In this document: positions 41,467-50,857 of the stretch, piece after piece
How the letters are laid out: the number at the start of each line of letters is the position of its first letter
Position numbering within the stretch: the first letter of the stretch is position 1
Assembly (NCBI GenBank): GCA_964608455.1
Contig: CAZSNM010000003.1
Span: forward strand, 1-64,000
Direction of reading: 5' to 3'
Length of the DNA: 64,000 nt
DNA from: DTDX01 sp964608455
Lineage (GTDB): Archaea > Thermoproteota > Bathyarchaeia > 40CM-2-53-6 > DTDX01
Notes under the pieces: generated by a model
The model's input: only the letters and a program-made list of their open reading frames with translations
What the model was told of the DNA's origin: nothing
Database searches by the model: none
Position numbers and translations under genes: made by a program

Positions 41467-42922
41467 TTACACCAAGTGGAATAAGCCTAGCTACTTTATA
41501 GGCTATTCCAATTTTATGGCTTACCTCAGCTACTCTATCAACATCCTTATAGGCGTCTGGAGCTTCTTCGCTTACAACAGCCATACTAGCTGCTTTAATT
41601 AATATTCCTTGATTTTCAAGTTTTTGTTTGACTTCGCTTCCCCAAAATCTTTTTTTGGCTGCAGCTCTACTTAAAACTCTTCCAGCTCCATGTGCAGTTG
41701 AGCCAAAGCTTAACTCCATAGCCTTCTTAGAACCAACTAAAACCCAAGAGCTTGTTCCCATACTTCCCGGAATTATAACTGGTTGTCCTATGCTTCTATA
41801 TTTTGCCGGTACATCTTTATGTTCCGGTGGAAAAGCTCTTGTCGCACCTTTTCTATGTACACAAACAATTCTTCTTACTCCATCAATAATATGTTCTTCT
41901 TTTTTAGCTATATTATGGGCTACATCATATATTAAATGCATTTCTAAAGCTTCAGCAGATTTATTAAAAACCTTTTCAAAAACCTGCCTAGTCCAATGAG
42001 TTATCATTTGTCTATTAGCCCAAGCAAAGTTGCATGCAGCAGCCATAGCAGGTAAATAATCTTCTGCTTCACGACTTTTTAATGGAGCACAAGCTAATTC
42101 CCTATCAGGAAGCTTTATATTATATTTATGAACAGCTTTCTCCATAACCTTTAAGTAATCATCACATATTTGATGACCAAACCCTCTGCTACCAGTGTGA
42201 ACTAAAACCATTATTTGCCCTTCTTCTTCAATACCAAAGCTTTTCGCTATGGTTTTGTTAAAAATTTTATCTACAGCTTCTATCTCTAAAAAGTGGTTTC
42301 CGCTTCCTAAACTTCCAAGTTGAGGGTAACCTCTGTTTTTAGCTGTAGAACTAACCTTGCTTGGATCAGCATTACTCATGCACCCATTTTCCTCGCAATT
42401 TTCAGCATCTTCAGGCCAACCATAACCAGCTTCAATAGCCCAGTTAACACCTTCAGAAGCTACTTTATCAAGTTCAGAAAGAGTAACTTTAAGTTTTCCA
42501 CGACTTCCCAAACCTGAAGGAATATAATTAAATAGCATATCAAGCAACTTTGGTAAAACAGGTTTAACATCATCAATTTTTAGGTTGGTTCTAATTAATC
42601 TAACGCCACAATTTATATCATAACCAACGCCTCCAGGACTTACGACACCTTCTTCATAATCTGTGGCTGCTACACCACCTATTGGAAAACCATATCCTTC
42701 ATGTCCATCAGGTAAAGTAATCGACCATTTATAAATTCCTGGTAAATGAGCTACATTAGCACATTGCTCAATAGTTAAGTCCATCTTCATTTTTTCAAGC
42801 AAAACTTCATCGCTATAGATTCTTCCTGGAACTCGCATTCCAGGCTTATAGGAAGTTGGAATTTCCCAAATACATTCATTCACTTTTATTAATGGAACGT
42901 GTTCAGATGTTTTTCCAGACAT
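41456..42922 (-). CDS. rtcB: RNA-splicing ligase RtcB
   Basis: GTP- and manganese-dependent ligase of 488 residues. It joins tRNA exons carrying 2',3'-cyclic phosphate and 5'-OH ends after endonuclease cleavage. Conserved blocks are GGVGYDINCGVRLIRT (Mn-binding Cys), GSLGSGNHFLEIE, HTGSRGFGHQ, HRKGATRAFPPEH and STAHGAGRVLSR with the guanylylated His. There is no intein. It follows archease by 46 bases and lies near an intron-containing tRNA-Ser gene. Confidence 0.95.
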   Translation of the reverse strand: MSGKTSEHVPLIKVNECIWEIPTSYKPGMRVPGRIYSDEVLLEKMKMDLTIEQCANVAHLPGIYKWSITLPDGHEGYGFPIGGVAATDYEEGVVSPGGVGYDINCGVRLIRTNLKIDDVKPVLPKLLDMLFNYIPSGLGSRGKLKVTLSELDKVASEGVNWAIEAGYGWPEDAENCEENGCMSNADPSKVSSTAKNRGYPQLGSLGSGNHFLEIEAVDKIFNKTIAKSFGIEEEGQIMVLVHTGSRGFGHQICDDYLKVMEKAVHKYNIKLPDRELACAPLKSREAEDYLPAMAAACNFAWANRQMITHWTRQVFEKVFNKSAEALEMHLIYDVAHNIAKKEEHIIDGVRRIVCVHRKGATRAFPPEHKDVPAKYRSIGQPVIIPGSMGTSSWVLVGSKKAMELSFGSTAHGAGRVLSRAAAKKRFWGSEVKQKLENQGILIKAASMAVVSEEAPDAYKDVDRVAEVSHKIGIAYKVARLIPLGVTKG

Positions 42923-42968
42923 ATTTTTCTCCTACCTAGATAAATAATTAAATCATACAATAATAGTG

Positions 42969-43403
42969 TTATAAATCTAAAATAAACTTTACGATAAATT
43001 TTCCAGCTTCTTTAGAAATGTTCATTTGATGATAAGTTACAGCTTTAACCTCTGTTTTAGATAAATGTTTATCTTTATTAAATGTTTCTCCAAAGACTTC
43101 AGCTTCTAAAAGAAAAGCTCCATTTTTCCGCTTGATCTTTTTTACATTAAAGCTTGAATAAAGCTTTAATTCTATTTCAAATTTTAAAAGCAAAGCTTCA
43201 AGCCAATTATGAAGAAGCGCAATTTCATCTTCTCCTTCTACAATAATTTCATCCCTTAACTTAGGCTCAATCAATTTTGTATCCGTCATAACTTCAAACA
43301 TAGCTAATCCAGCATTACTAAAAGCTTCTTCTAAAGTTTCACCATAAGCCGCTATATAGGCATCACCCATATGTTCTAAAAACTCAAATTTTTTATCAAG
43401 CAT
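42969..43403 (-). CDS. Archease
   Basis: Protein of 144 residues that activates RtcB by promoting its guanylylation and multiple turnover. It has FEFLEHMGDAYIAAYGETLEEAFSNAGLAMFEVM at the start (residues 6-39) with the metal-binding His/Asp pair, and KAVTYHQMNI near the C-terminus. It forms an operon with rtcB. Confidence 0.92.
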   Translation of the reverse strand: MLDKKFEFLEHMGDAYIAAYGETLEEAFSNAGLAMFEVMTDTKLIEPKLRDEIIVEGEDEIALLHNWLEALLLKFEIELKLYSSFNVKKIKRKNGAFLLEAEVFGETFNKDKHLSKTEVKAVTYHQMNISKEAGKFIVKFILDL

Positions 43404-43486
43404 AAATGCACCTTCCTCTTTAATGTAAAATAAATTATTTAAGCAAGTTTTTATTAATTTTAATGTTAGATTCCTGTTTTATTTAT

Positions 43487-43612
43487 GCCGGGATGGCCGA
43501 GCGGACTAACCTTAAAGAAAAATAGGGTTTAAAGGCGCAGGCCTTGAGTAAATGAATGAAAGCCTGTGGCCCTTTTAGGGCCTCGTGGGTTCAAATCCCA
43601 CTCCCGGCGCCA
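43487..43612 (+). tRNA. tRNA-Ser(UGA) with two introns
   Basis: The acceptor GCCGGGA/TCCCGGC, T-arm, long variable arm GGCCC-TTTTA-GGGCC, G73 and encoded CCA mark a serine tRNA. The anticodon stem CAGGC/GCCTG encloses CTTGAG, a 12-base intron (43549-43560, position 37/38) and A38. Anticodon UGA is at 43545-43547. The D-loop (43499-43533) is 35 bases long instead of about 11, so a second intron of about 23-24 bases with pairing CCT/AGG sits there. Removing both leaves a normal length of about 87-88 bases plus CCA. Confidence 0.85.
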
Positions 43613-43666
43613 TAAAAATTTACTGCAAAATTGAATTATACCGCATAAATATGTAAAAAATGATTT

Positions 43667-43981
43667 TTAACTTAATGTTTCTTGATCTAACCATTTAATA
43701 TAGTTTTTATAGCCTCCTATAATTGGTAAAGCTATTATCTCAGGAGTTTCATAACTATGAATTAACTTTACTTCATTAATTAACTCATTTAATAATGATG
43801 TTTTAGATTTTATTAATAGCAAAGCTTCTTTAGATTCTTCTATTTTATTTTTCCACCAGTAAAAACTTTCGATTTGAGGTAAAATATTAATGCAAGCAGC
43901 TAATCTTTTAGAAAGCAATGCTTTAGCTATTTTTCTAGCTTCTTCAAGGTTTTGACATGTTATAAAAACAATTATATACAT
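43667..43981 (-). CDS. cutA: Divalent-cation tolerance protein CutA
   Basis: Protein of 104 residues of the trimeric, PII-like CutA1 family. It has IVFITCQNLEEARKIAKALLSKRLAACINI at the start, SFYWWKNKIEESKEALLLIKS and HSYETPEIIALPI. The physiological role is not established despite the name. It is 14 bases downstream of valS, in the same direction. Confidence 0.92.
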   Translation of the reverse strand: MYIIVFITCQNLEEARKIAKALLSKRLAACINILPQIESFYWWKNKIEESKEALLLIKSKTSLLNELINEVKLIHSYETPEIIALPIIGGYKNYIKWLDQETLS

Positions 43982-43995
43982 TGCTTTATCAACTT

Positions 43996-46437
43996 TTAAA
44001 TTGTTATTTCAACTTTAATTTCAGATTCTTCTGTTAAGGGTTTAATTTCAATTTCATTTATAAAGCATACTTGCGCGATTAAATCAAGATGCTTATTTAA
44101 AGCTTCTTTAAATTCCTCTTTAATGTAAACAACTGCTTTCTTTAATTGAGTTTTTAATGAAACCTTTTTTTCAGCTTTTAATTTTCTAATTAACGCTATA
44201 ACCTTTATGATTATATCGCCAATTTTTTCATCTTCAATTGAAATTAAATTTTTATTTGATGTTGGCCATTTTGTTAAATGAATGCTTTTTTCTCCATTAA
44301 CCATTGGTTTAATTAATTGATAAATGCTTTCAGTTATATGGGGGCATATAGGAGCTAATAATTGAATTATACGATATAGAGTGTAAAGCAAACAATATTG
44401 AGCTGCTTCTTTGCTTGATTTATCTTTAGCAAGGTGAAGACGCGGTTTTACAGCTTCTAAATAATGATCGCAAAATAAATGCCAGGTAAAGTTTCTTATA
44501 GCGTCTATAGCCACGTTAAATTGAAAGTTTTCTAAAGCTTCAGTTACATCTTCAGTAAGTTTTTCTAATTTTGAAAGCAACCATTTATCAAGAGTTTCAA
44601 GTTTATAGGTTTTATTCTCTATTTTAAAGTTATTATTATTTTCTAAATTCATTAAAATAAATCTTGAAGCATTCCAAAGCTTTGTTAAAAATCTTTTTGA
44701 ATATTCAACATCACTCCATCTAAAGGGAATATCATATCCTGTTGATCCTCCACCTGCAGCCCATTGTCTAAGCGCATCAGCTCCATACTTTTCTATAACA
44801 ACACTGGCTTCAACATAATTTCCATAAGATTTATGCATCATTCGTCCATCTGATCCTCTTACCATTCCATTAATCAAAACTGTTTTATAAGGTGCGATAC
44901 CAAATAATGCTAAATGCTTAACCATAAGATAATAATCCCAAGTTCTAATTATATCTAAACCATTTGGTTGAAGATCGGCTGGAAAAAGTTTTTTAAAGGT
45001 TTTAGGATTATCTGGCCAACCAGCATGAACTGCGCATGTAATTGATGAGTCCATCCATGTATCCATAACATCTGTCTCCCCAATAAACTCCTTTGAGCCA
45101 CATTTAGGACATGAAGAAATTTTAGGTTTTTCAAATCTGGGATCTACAGGAAGCCATTCTTTTTTAGCAACAATTATTTCTCCGCATTTTGCACAATACC
45201 AAACAGGTATAGGTGTGGCAAATATTCTTTGCCTTGAAATAACCCAATCCCAATCTAAAGATAAAGCCCAATCAATCATTCTTTTTTTAGCGAAAGGTGG
45301 AATCCACTTAACTTTTTCAGTCCATTCAATCACTTCATTAGTCATTTCTCGAGTTTTCATAAACCATTGAGGTTTAGAAAGAATCTCCACAGGTGTATGG
45401 CATCTCCAGCATGTGCCAACACTTTGTCTTAAAGTTTCCTTTTTAACTATTAATCCTTCTTTTTCTAAATCTTCGATAATAGCTTTTTTACATTCTTGAA
45501 TTGATAATCCAGCGTATTTTCCAGCTTTTTCATTCATCTTTCCATCTTCAGTTATAACTATGATTTGAGGTAAATTATGTCTTTTCTGCCATTTTACATC
45601 AGTTTTATCTCCATAAGTGCATATCATTACGATGCCTGTTCCAAATTTTGGATCCACTCCCTCATCAGAAATAACTTTAACTTTCCTGTTAAACAATGGA
45701 GTTTCAACAAATTTTCCTATCATTTTAAAGTATCTTTCATCATTTGGGTTAACAGCTACAGCTACGCAAGCTGGAAGGAGCTCAGGTCTAGTTGTAGCTA
45801 TTAAAACATCTTTTTCAACTTCATCAATTAGTTTAAATCTAATGTAGTTTAAGATTGTTTCTCTTTCAACATATTCCACTTCAGCTTCAGCAATAGCGGT
45901 TTCACATCTAGGACACCAATTGACTGGATGCTCACCTCTATAAAGTTTACCCTTTTCATAAAGAAGAATAAATGAAAGTTGAGTAAGCTTGTAATATTGA
46001 GGATCCATAGTTTTATATTCTAAAGACCAATCTATTGAGTAGCCTATTTTTTTCATGACATTTTTCATATTATTAATGTATTCTAAGGTTAATTGAATGC
46101 AAAGCTCTCTAAATTTATCTATAGGAAGATCCTTTTTACTAACTTTAAATTTTGTTTCAGCTCGAACTTCTGTTGGAAGACCATGACAATCCCAACCTTG
46201 AGGAAAATGAACATTAAAACCTTTCATTCGTTTATATCTTGCTACAAAATCAAAATAACACCAATTTAAAGCATTACCCATATGGAATTCTCCGCTTGGG
46301 TATGGAGGAGGTGTGTCAATTGAATATGTTGGTTTAACCTCATTTTCAGGATCAAACCTGTAGATGCCCCATTCTTCCCAAAACTTTTGCCATTTAGGTT
46401 CATGCTCTTTAGGATTATAGGTTTTAGGCAACTCCAA
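43996..46437 (-). CDS. valS: Valyl-tRNA synthetase
   Basis: Class I synthetase of 813 residues with the HIGH motif as PSGEFHMGNAL (about residues 47-57) and the KMSKS motif as MMHKSYGNYVEA. It has a CP1 editing domain with TTRPELLPACVAVAVNP and two cysteine pairs (CAKCG and CPKCG) for zinc. The anticodon-binding domain is C-terminal. It lacks the bacterial C-terminal coiled-coil arm, as archaeal forms do. Confidence 0.95.
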   Translation of the reverse strand: MELPKTYNPKEHEPKWQKFWEEWGIYRFDPENEVKPTYSIDTPPPYPSGEFHMGNALNWCYFDFVARYKRMKGFNVHFPQGWDCHGLPTEVRAETKFKVSKKDLPIDKFRELCIQLTLEYINNMKNVMKKIGYSIDWSLEYKTMDPQYYKLTQLSFILLYEKGKLYRGEHPVNWCPRCETAIAEAEVEYVERETILNYIRFKLIDEVEKDVLIATTRPELLPACVAVAVNPNDERYFKMIGKFVETPLFNRKVKVISDEGVDPKFGTGIVMICTYGDKTDVKWQKRHNLPQIIVITEDGKMNEKAGKYAGLSIQECKKAIIEDLEKEGLIVKKETLRQSVGTCWRCHTPVEILSKPQWFMKTREMTNEVIEWTEKVKWIPPFAKKRMIDWALSLDWDWVISRQRIFATPIPVWYCAKCGEIIVAKKEWLPVDPRFEKPKISSCPKCGSKEFIGETDVMDTWMDSSITCAVHAGWPDNPKTFKKLFPADLQPNGLDIIRTWDYYLMVKHLALFGIAPYKTVLINGMVRGSDGRMMHKSYGNYVEASVVIEKYGADALRQWAAGGGSTGYDIPFRWSDVEYSKRFLTKLWNASRFILMNLENNNNFKIENKTYKLETLDKWLLSKLEKLTEDVTEALENFQFNVAIDAIRNFTWHLFCDHYLEAVKPRLHLAKDKSSKEAAQYCLLYTLYRIIQLLAPICPHITESIYQLIKPMVNGEKSIHLTKWPTSNKNLISIEDEKIGDIIIKVIALIRKLKAEKKVSLKTQLKKAVVYIKEEFKEALNKHLDLIAQVCFINEIEIKPLTEESEIKVEITI

Positions 46438-46558
46438 TTAAAAAGTCACCTAATTAAATTTACGTAAAAGCTTAAACAATTAAAATTAAGGAGCCTAAAA
46501 AATTTTATTTTGTTTTTGCTTAAACTTGAAAATAAAAGCTTAAAAGATAATAAGTGAT

Positions 46559-47617
46559 TTAAGGGATTTTTCTAAAGCTAATAAACTGTAAGCTTTTAAC
46601 TATAAACTCTATTATGAAGGAGCCAATAGTTAAAATCCCTAATATTAATGTAAACTCGCTAATTAATGTTGAAAAAATTAAGGTTAAAAACTGTTTTTCA
46701 ACAGCTAAATCATAAACATAACTGTAGTAATTAAAAAACCAATGAAGCAAAATTGGAGCGTGAATTCCATAACGAATATAAACCAAACTAAAAATTAAAC
46801 CTGCTAAAGATGCAGAAGAAACCTTTCCAATTTCCCATCCTGAACCTGCTAAGTAATGCGCTAAACCAAAAATAATTGATGTTAAAATAATTATTATCCA
46901 TTCTCCAAGTTTTATTCCTTTAATCCATCCCTTCTCTTTAATACTATTCACTCCAATGAGTTGTTTGGTTTTATCTGGAAAAAGAAAAGCTAAACCCAAA
47001 ATTTTTAAAAATAATGTTTTTGAAAAAGAAGAGCTCTTGATCGAATTTAAGCAATAAAGCATTGAAATTACACCTATAAAAGAAATTCTAAATCCAATCT
47101 CTTCAATTATGGGAGAGTATGCTAAGCTAAATAAAGCTTCATAAGGATTTTGAAATTGAATTGAACCTGTTGGAATTCCATGGCTTTCTTGAAGATTTTG
47201 AAGAAAAATTAATGCAATTAAAAGAGCGCTTGAAATTAAAGGCATTGAAGCTAACCAATTTTTAAAAAATAGTTTAGGATTTAAAATTGCTTTATGAAAA
47301 GGTACTTCAAGCTTCCATGAAACAATTAAACACAATAAATAAATTAAAAGCAAAATTACAAATATAGTTCCTAAATTTATTCTTATCGGAAACCAAAAAT
47401 CTATAGCGAAAAAAATCATTAAAACTTTTACTTTGGAAGCTATTAAAGAAGATGTTTCTTTAGTTAAAAACATTAAAATAAAACCTAAAGGGATTGAAAA
47501 AAAGTATGTAGCAACAATAATTGTTATTACTGAACTTAAAGCTGCTTCCGCAATTTTTAAAATTATTTTTGAACCATTCAAGTTTTTTCTCTTCTTTTCT
47601 TCTTCAGCAAATTTCAT
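46559..47617 (-). CDS. CPBP-family intramembrane metalloprotease
   Basis: Polytopic membrane protein of 352 residues with about eight hydrophobic segments. The Abi/CAAX-protease signature is intact: Glu172-Glu173 and Arg177 in IEEIGFR, then the histidine motifs GLAHYLAG and HAPILLHWFFNY. Relatives are Rce1-like prenyl-protein proteases or bacteriocin-immunity proteins, and the substrate here is unknown. Its start overlaps the end of the SAM synthetase gene by 14 bases, so both are probably on one transcript. Confidence 0.8.
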   Translation of the reverse strand: MKFAEEEKKRKNLNGSKIILKIAEAALSSVITIIVATYFFSIPLGFILMFLTKETSSLIASKVKVLMIFFAIDFWFPIRINLGTIFVILLLIYLLCLIVSWKLEVPFHKAILNPKLFFKNWLASMPLISSALLIALIFLQNLQESHGIPTGSIQFQNPYEALFSLAYSPIIEEIGFRISFIGVISMLYCLNSIKSSSFSKTLFLKILGLAFLFPDKTKQLIGVNSIKEKGWIKGIKLGEWIIIILTSIIFGLAHYLAGSGWEIGKVSSASLAGLIFSLVYIRYGIHAPILLHWFFNYYSYVYDLAVEKQFLTLIFSTLISEFTLILGILTIGSFIIEFIVKSLQFISFRKIP

Positions 47618-48821
47618 ATTTTTCTTTAACTAAACTTTCGCAAAATCGATCTATTTGAGATAATTCACTTTGAATTATTTCCTCAACTTGTTTCGAAATA
47701 GAATTAAAGCTAACATTGGATTCTAAAATTAATTGAGCTGAAGCTATTTTAGGTTGATCAATAGGTTGCCCTATTTCGCTTAAAAGCCATACATAAACCT
47801 CTTTTATTCCTGAGATTTCCTTATAGATTTTTTCAGCCATTTTATAGCTTAAAATATTATATATTTTCCCTATGTGACTTACAGGGTTTTTTCCAGCAGC
47901 TGCTTCTGAAGAAGTGGGTCTATTTAAAGGTATTATACCATTAACTCTATTTCCTCTTCCAACTTGACCGCAATCTCCATCATCAGCTGAAGTTCCAAGC
48001 ACTGTAAGATACATTCCACCCATTCCTCTACCTTTTCTATCAAGTGTATTAAGGTTTATTGAAACTTTCATACTTGTTTTTGAATTTACAAATTCTTTAA
48101 TTTCCTCTAGAATTTCATCTTTTTTCTTAAAGTAATCATATTCGCTTTCTATAAATCTATCTACAAAAGCCATAGCTATAGTTAATTGAAGAGTTCTATT
48201 TCTTCTTAAACCCATGATTTTAACGTCCTCTCCAGATTCAGGATGCTTCTTTTTAAAATCCTTAGAATTAAGAAATCTTTCAGTTTCATAAACAATTTTT
48301 TCAGTTTCAGTCATTGGGAAAAAGCCTACTGCTGCTGAAGTATCGTTAGCTCCTAAAACTTTTCCACCCCGTTTAAAAATATCTCTAAGCGCTTCTGAAC
48401 CCCTTTTAAGCTCAACTTGATATTTTACATGCTGCTCTGGGTCTACAAATCTTAAATTTTTTCTAAACCATTCTTTTGCTGTTTTAATTACAATTTCATT
48501 TACTGGAATTTCTTCTTCATCAATTTTAAATGTTGCTCTATCACCAAAAACCATAAGCATAGGTTTTAAAACTTTTCCTCCACCAAATTTTCTTTCTACT
48601 TCACCAGCCACCAACAGTCCTTTATCAACATTATGATGCATTATGGCACCAAATTTTTTTAGATATTCTTTTGAGAGAGCTATAGAAATTTCATTGGCTA
48701 TAGCATCGCAAATATAATCTGGATGACCAACTCCTTTTCTCTCGCAAATTTCTATTGGTTGTTCTTCTAAAGGAGTTTGTTTTAATTCAGTTATTACAAT
48801 ATTATTGTTCATGTTATTCAT
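47604..48821 (-). CDS. mat: S-adenosylmethionine synthetase, archaeal type
   Basis: Enzyme of about 405 residues that makes SAM from methionine and ATP. It belongs to the archaeal family and lacks the bacterial/eukaryal signature. ERKGVGHPDYICDAIANE, NDTSAAVGFFP, GRGMGGMYLTVLGTSADDGDCGQVGRGNRVNG and AGKNPVSHIGKIYN are typical. Two possible starts (48821 and 48812) differ by MNN. It is transcribed divergently from a CBS-domain regulator with a palindrome between them. Confidence 0.94.
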   Translation of the reverse strand: MNNMNNNIVITELKQTPLEEQPIEICERKGVGHPDYICDAIANEISIALSKEYLKKFGAIMHHNVDKGLLVAGEVERKFGGGKVLKPMLMVFGDRATFKIDEEEIPVNEIVIKTAKEWFRKNLRFVDPEQHVKYQVELKRGSEALRDIFKRGGKVLGANDTSAAVGFFPMTETEKIVYETERFLNSKDFKKKHPESGEDVKIMGLRRNRTLQLTIAMAFVDRFIESEYDYFKKKDEILEEIKEFVNSKTSMKVSINLNTLDRKGRGMGGMYLTVLGTSADDGDCGQVGRGNRVNGIIPLNRPTSSEAAAGKNPVSHIGKIYNILSYKMAEKIYKEISGIKEVYVWLLSEIGQPIDQPKIASAQLILESNVSFNSISKQVEEIIQSELSQIDRFCESLVKEKYEIC

Positions 48822-48880
48822 TTTAGATCACATGGAGTTTAATCAAAGTAAATTCTTATATTAATATTATTATGCTCATT

Positions 48881-48898
48881 TTATTCCTAAAGGAATAA
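48881..48898. promoter_or_regulatory. Palindromic candidate operator between mat and the HTH-CBS gene
   Basis: Perfect 8-base arms TTATTCCT and AGGAATAA are separated by AA. They lie just before a TATA-like TTTTTAAATA (48900-48909) of the rightward regulator gene and near the leftward mat promoter. The geometry suits autoregulation by the HTH protein. Confidence 0.45.
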
Positions 48899-48931
48899 TG
48901 TTTTTAAATAACTTTCAACCAAATTAATTTT

Positions 48932-49495
48932 ATGCTTCCATCACTTAAAGAAATAGAGCAAAAAAGAAAAAGCTTAGGTTTAAATCAAAAACAATTAGCT
49001 AAATTAGCTGGTGTAAGTCAATCCTTTATAGCTAAAATAGAATCTGGAAGAATTAATCCCTCATATGAAAAAACAAAAATGATTTTTGATGCTCTTGAAA
49101 GTTTAGAAAAACAAAGAGAAATAAAAGTTGAGCAAATAATGCATAGAGAAGTTGTAGGTATTAATAAAGAAGATTCGGTGGCTAAAGCAGCTCGTTTAAT
49201 GAGTGAAACAGGTTATTCGCAACTTCCAGTTTTTAATGAAGAAAAAAAAGTTATAGGAAGCGTAACTGAAAAAACAATTCTTGATTTAATTGTTAAAGTT
49301 AAAGATCCAAAAGAACTTTCAAATCTTCCTATAGAAAAAATAATGGAACCTGCTTTTCCAATCATAGATGAAAAATCCCCAATAGATGCGGCTTCCTTTC
49401 TTTTACAATATTCACCAGCAGTTCTTGTAGTAAGCAAAGGTGAAGTAGTAGGTATAGTAACCAAGGCGGATTTACTTAAAACAATTCAAATTTAA
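48932..49495 (+). CDS. HTH transcriptional regulator with two CBS domains
   Basis: Protein of 187 residues. An XRE/Cro-type helix-turn-helix is at about residues 5-58 (RKSLGLNQKQLAKLAGVSQSFIAKIESGR), followed by two CBS motifs (about 64-122 and 128-186). CBS pairs bind adenosyl ligands such as AMP, ATP or SAM. Located head-to-head with SAM synthetase, it is a good candidate sensor of SAM or a derivative, though this is inference. Confidence 0.85.
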   Translation: MLPSLKEIEQKRKSLGLNQKQLAKLAGVSQSFIAKIESGRINPSYEKTKMIFDALESLEKQREIKVEQIMHREVVGINKEDSVAKAARLMSETGYSQLPVFNEEKKVIGSVTEKTILDLIVKVKDPKELSNLPIEKIMEPAFPIIDEKSPIDAASFLLQYSPAVLVVSKGEVVGIVTKADLLKTIQI

Positions 49496-49500
49496 ACAAT

Positions 49501-50715
49501 TCATTTTCTTTTTGAAGCTGCAACAATATTAATTATATCTCTATCCCTTAATATGTAATTTACTGGAAGCCTCAATCCTGTTCGCGCATCTATTCCATAA
49601 ATTAATGTTTGAGCAAGCTCGCTATGAATTTGAGCAGCTAAATCCCTAAGCGTAGCATCTCTTGAAACTAAAAATGCATCAGGTAAAACATTTCCTTTTT
49701 TATCAGATAAATGCTCAGGATCTTCAACTGGATAAACAACATTCATTCCTAAAAGCTTAAATACGCTTAAATTTAAAGCAAATTGAACACCTGTTCCAAT
49801 CCATTTTGAAAGGACCCTTTGTTGAACATAGTTTAAAGCCCATTTTTGCTCTTTTGTAAGCTTACTTTCATCTATAACTTTAAATGCTTCTTCTCCAGGA
49901 ATATATTTTATAAAACCTTTTTGTTCCGCTCTACGCAAAGCTAATTCAGCATCACTGGAGCATGGAACCACAATCATATCCTTAAATTCCTCACTTAATT
50001 TTTTAAAGTTTTCTTCAGCCTGCGCGATATCCATTTTATTTGCAATTATTATTGTAGGTTTTGAAAACCATCTAAGCGCTTTAGCAAAATTTAAATAATC
50101 ATTTTCACTCCAATTTTTTATTCCTTTATTTTTTAAATCTGAAGCTTCTAAAGCCTTAATTACATGGGTAAACTTAATTTTTAAACCAGCTAAAGCTTCA
50201 GCGATAGATTCAGCTAAGCTAACTCCTGATTTTTCAATTTGTTTAATTATTCTTTTTGAGCTTTTCTCTATTGTTTTAGCAAACCATCGAGTTAACTCTT
50301 CCTCAACATCATAAACATCTAAAATAGGATTTCCAAAACCAGGTTTAGTTAATCTTCCCTCGCTATCAACACTTCCAGAAGCATCAACCACATGAAGCAA
50401 AGCATCAGCTTGAGCTGCAACACTTAAAAAAGCTGTTCCTAAACCTTTTCCAAGCCAAGCACCTTTAATTAATCCAGGAAGATCGATTAATTCTATTGGA
50501 ATAAAACGCCAACCATCAATACAAAAAGAATTTTGAGGATTATCTTTTACACCTAATTCTTTGCAAACACAAATGGTTTGAACATAAGCCCTACCTATAT
50601 TAGGTTCTTTAGTTGTAAAGGGATATGTGGAAATTTCAGCGGAAAGCAAAGTAGCAGCATTAAAAAAAGTGGTTTTTCCAGTATTAGTTTTTCCAATTAA
50701 ACCTATTTTAATCAT
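49501..50715 (-). CDS. OBG/YchF-type GTPase, YGR210-like, with TGS domain
   Basis: GTPase of 404 residues. G1 is GKTNTGKTT at residues 8-16, the G3 region is IELIDLPGLIKGAWLGKGLG, and G4 is NKMD. A cysteine-rich insert CVCKELGVKDNPQNSFC precedes G3, and the C-terminus is a TGS domain (DAFLVSRDATLRDLAAQIHSEL). This pattern matches the archaeal/eukaryal YGR210 group, thought to act with ribosomes. It is monocistronic and converges on the HTH-CBS gene. Confidence 0.87.
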   Translation of the reverse strand: MIKIGLIGKTNTGKTTFFNAATLLSAEISTYPFTTKEPNIGRAYVQTICVCKELGVKDNPQNSFCIDGWRFIPIELIDLPGLIKGAWLGKGLGTAFLSVAAQADALLHVVDASGSVDSEGRLTKPGFGNPILDVYDVEEELTRWFAKTIEKSSKRIIKQIEKSGVSLAESIAEALAGLKIKFTHVIKALEASDLKNKGIKNWSENDYLNFAKALRWFSKPTIIIANKMDIAQAEENFKKLSEEFKDMIVVPCSSDAELALRRAEQKGFIKYIPGEEAFKVIDESKLTKEQKWALNYVQQRVLSKWIGTGVQFALNLSVFKLLGMNVVYPVEDPEHLSDKKGNVLPDAFLVSRDATLRDLAAQIHSELAQTLIYGIDARTGLRLPVNYILRDRDIINIVAASKRK

Positions 50716-50857
50716 AAGCCTTAAACCACATAAAATTAACTAATTGCTTAAATTTAAAAATTAATTTTTCTCTTTTAGTTTAAAAATAATAAAAATAAGT
50801 TATAATCCATAAAATAAAAAAATAAATGATTTAGTTTATAATGAAGATGAGGTATGC

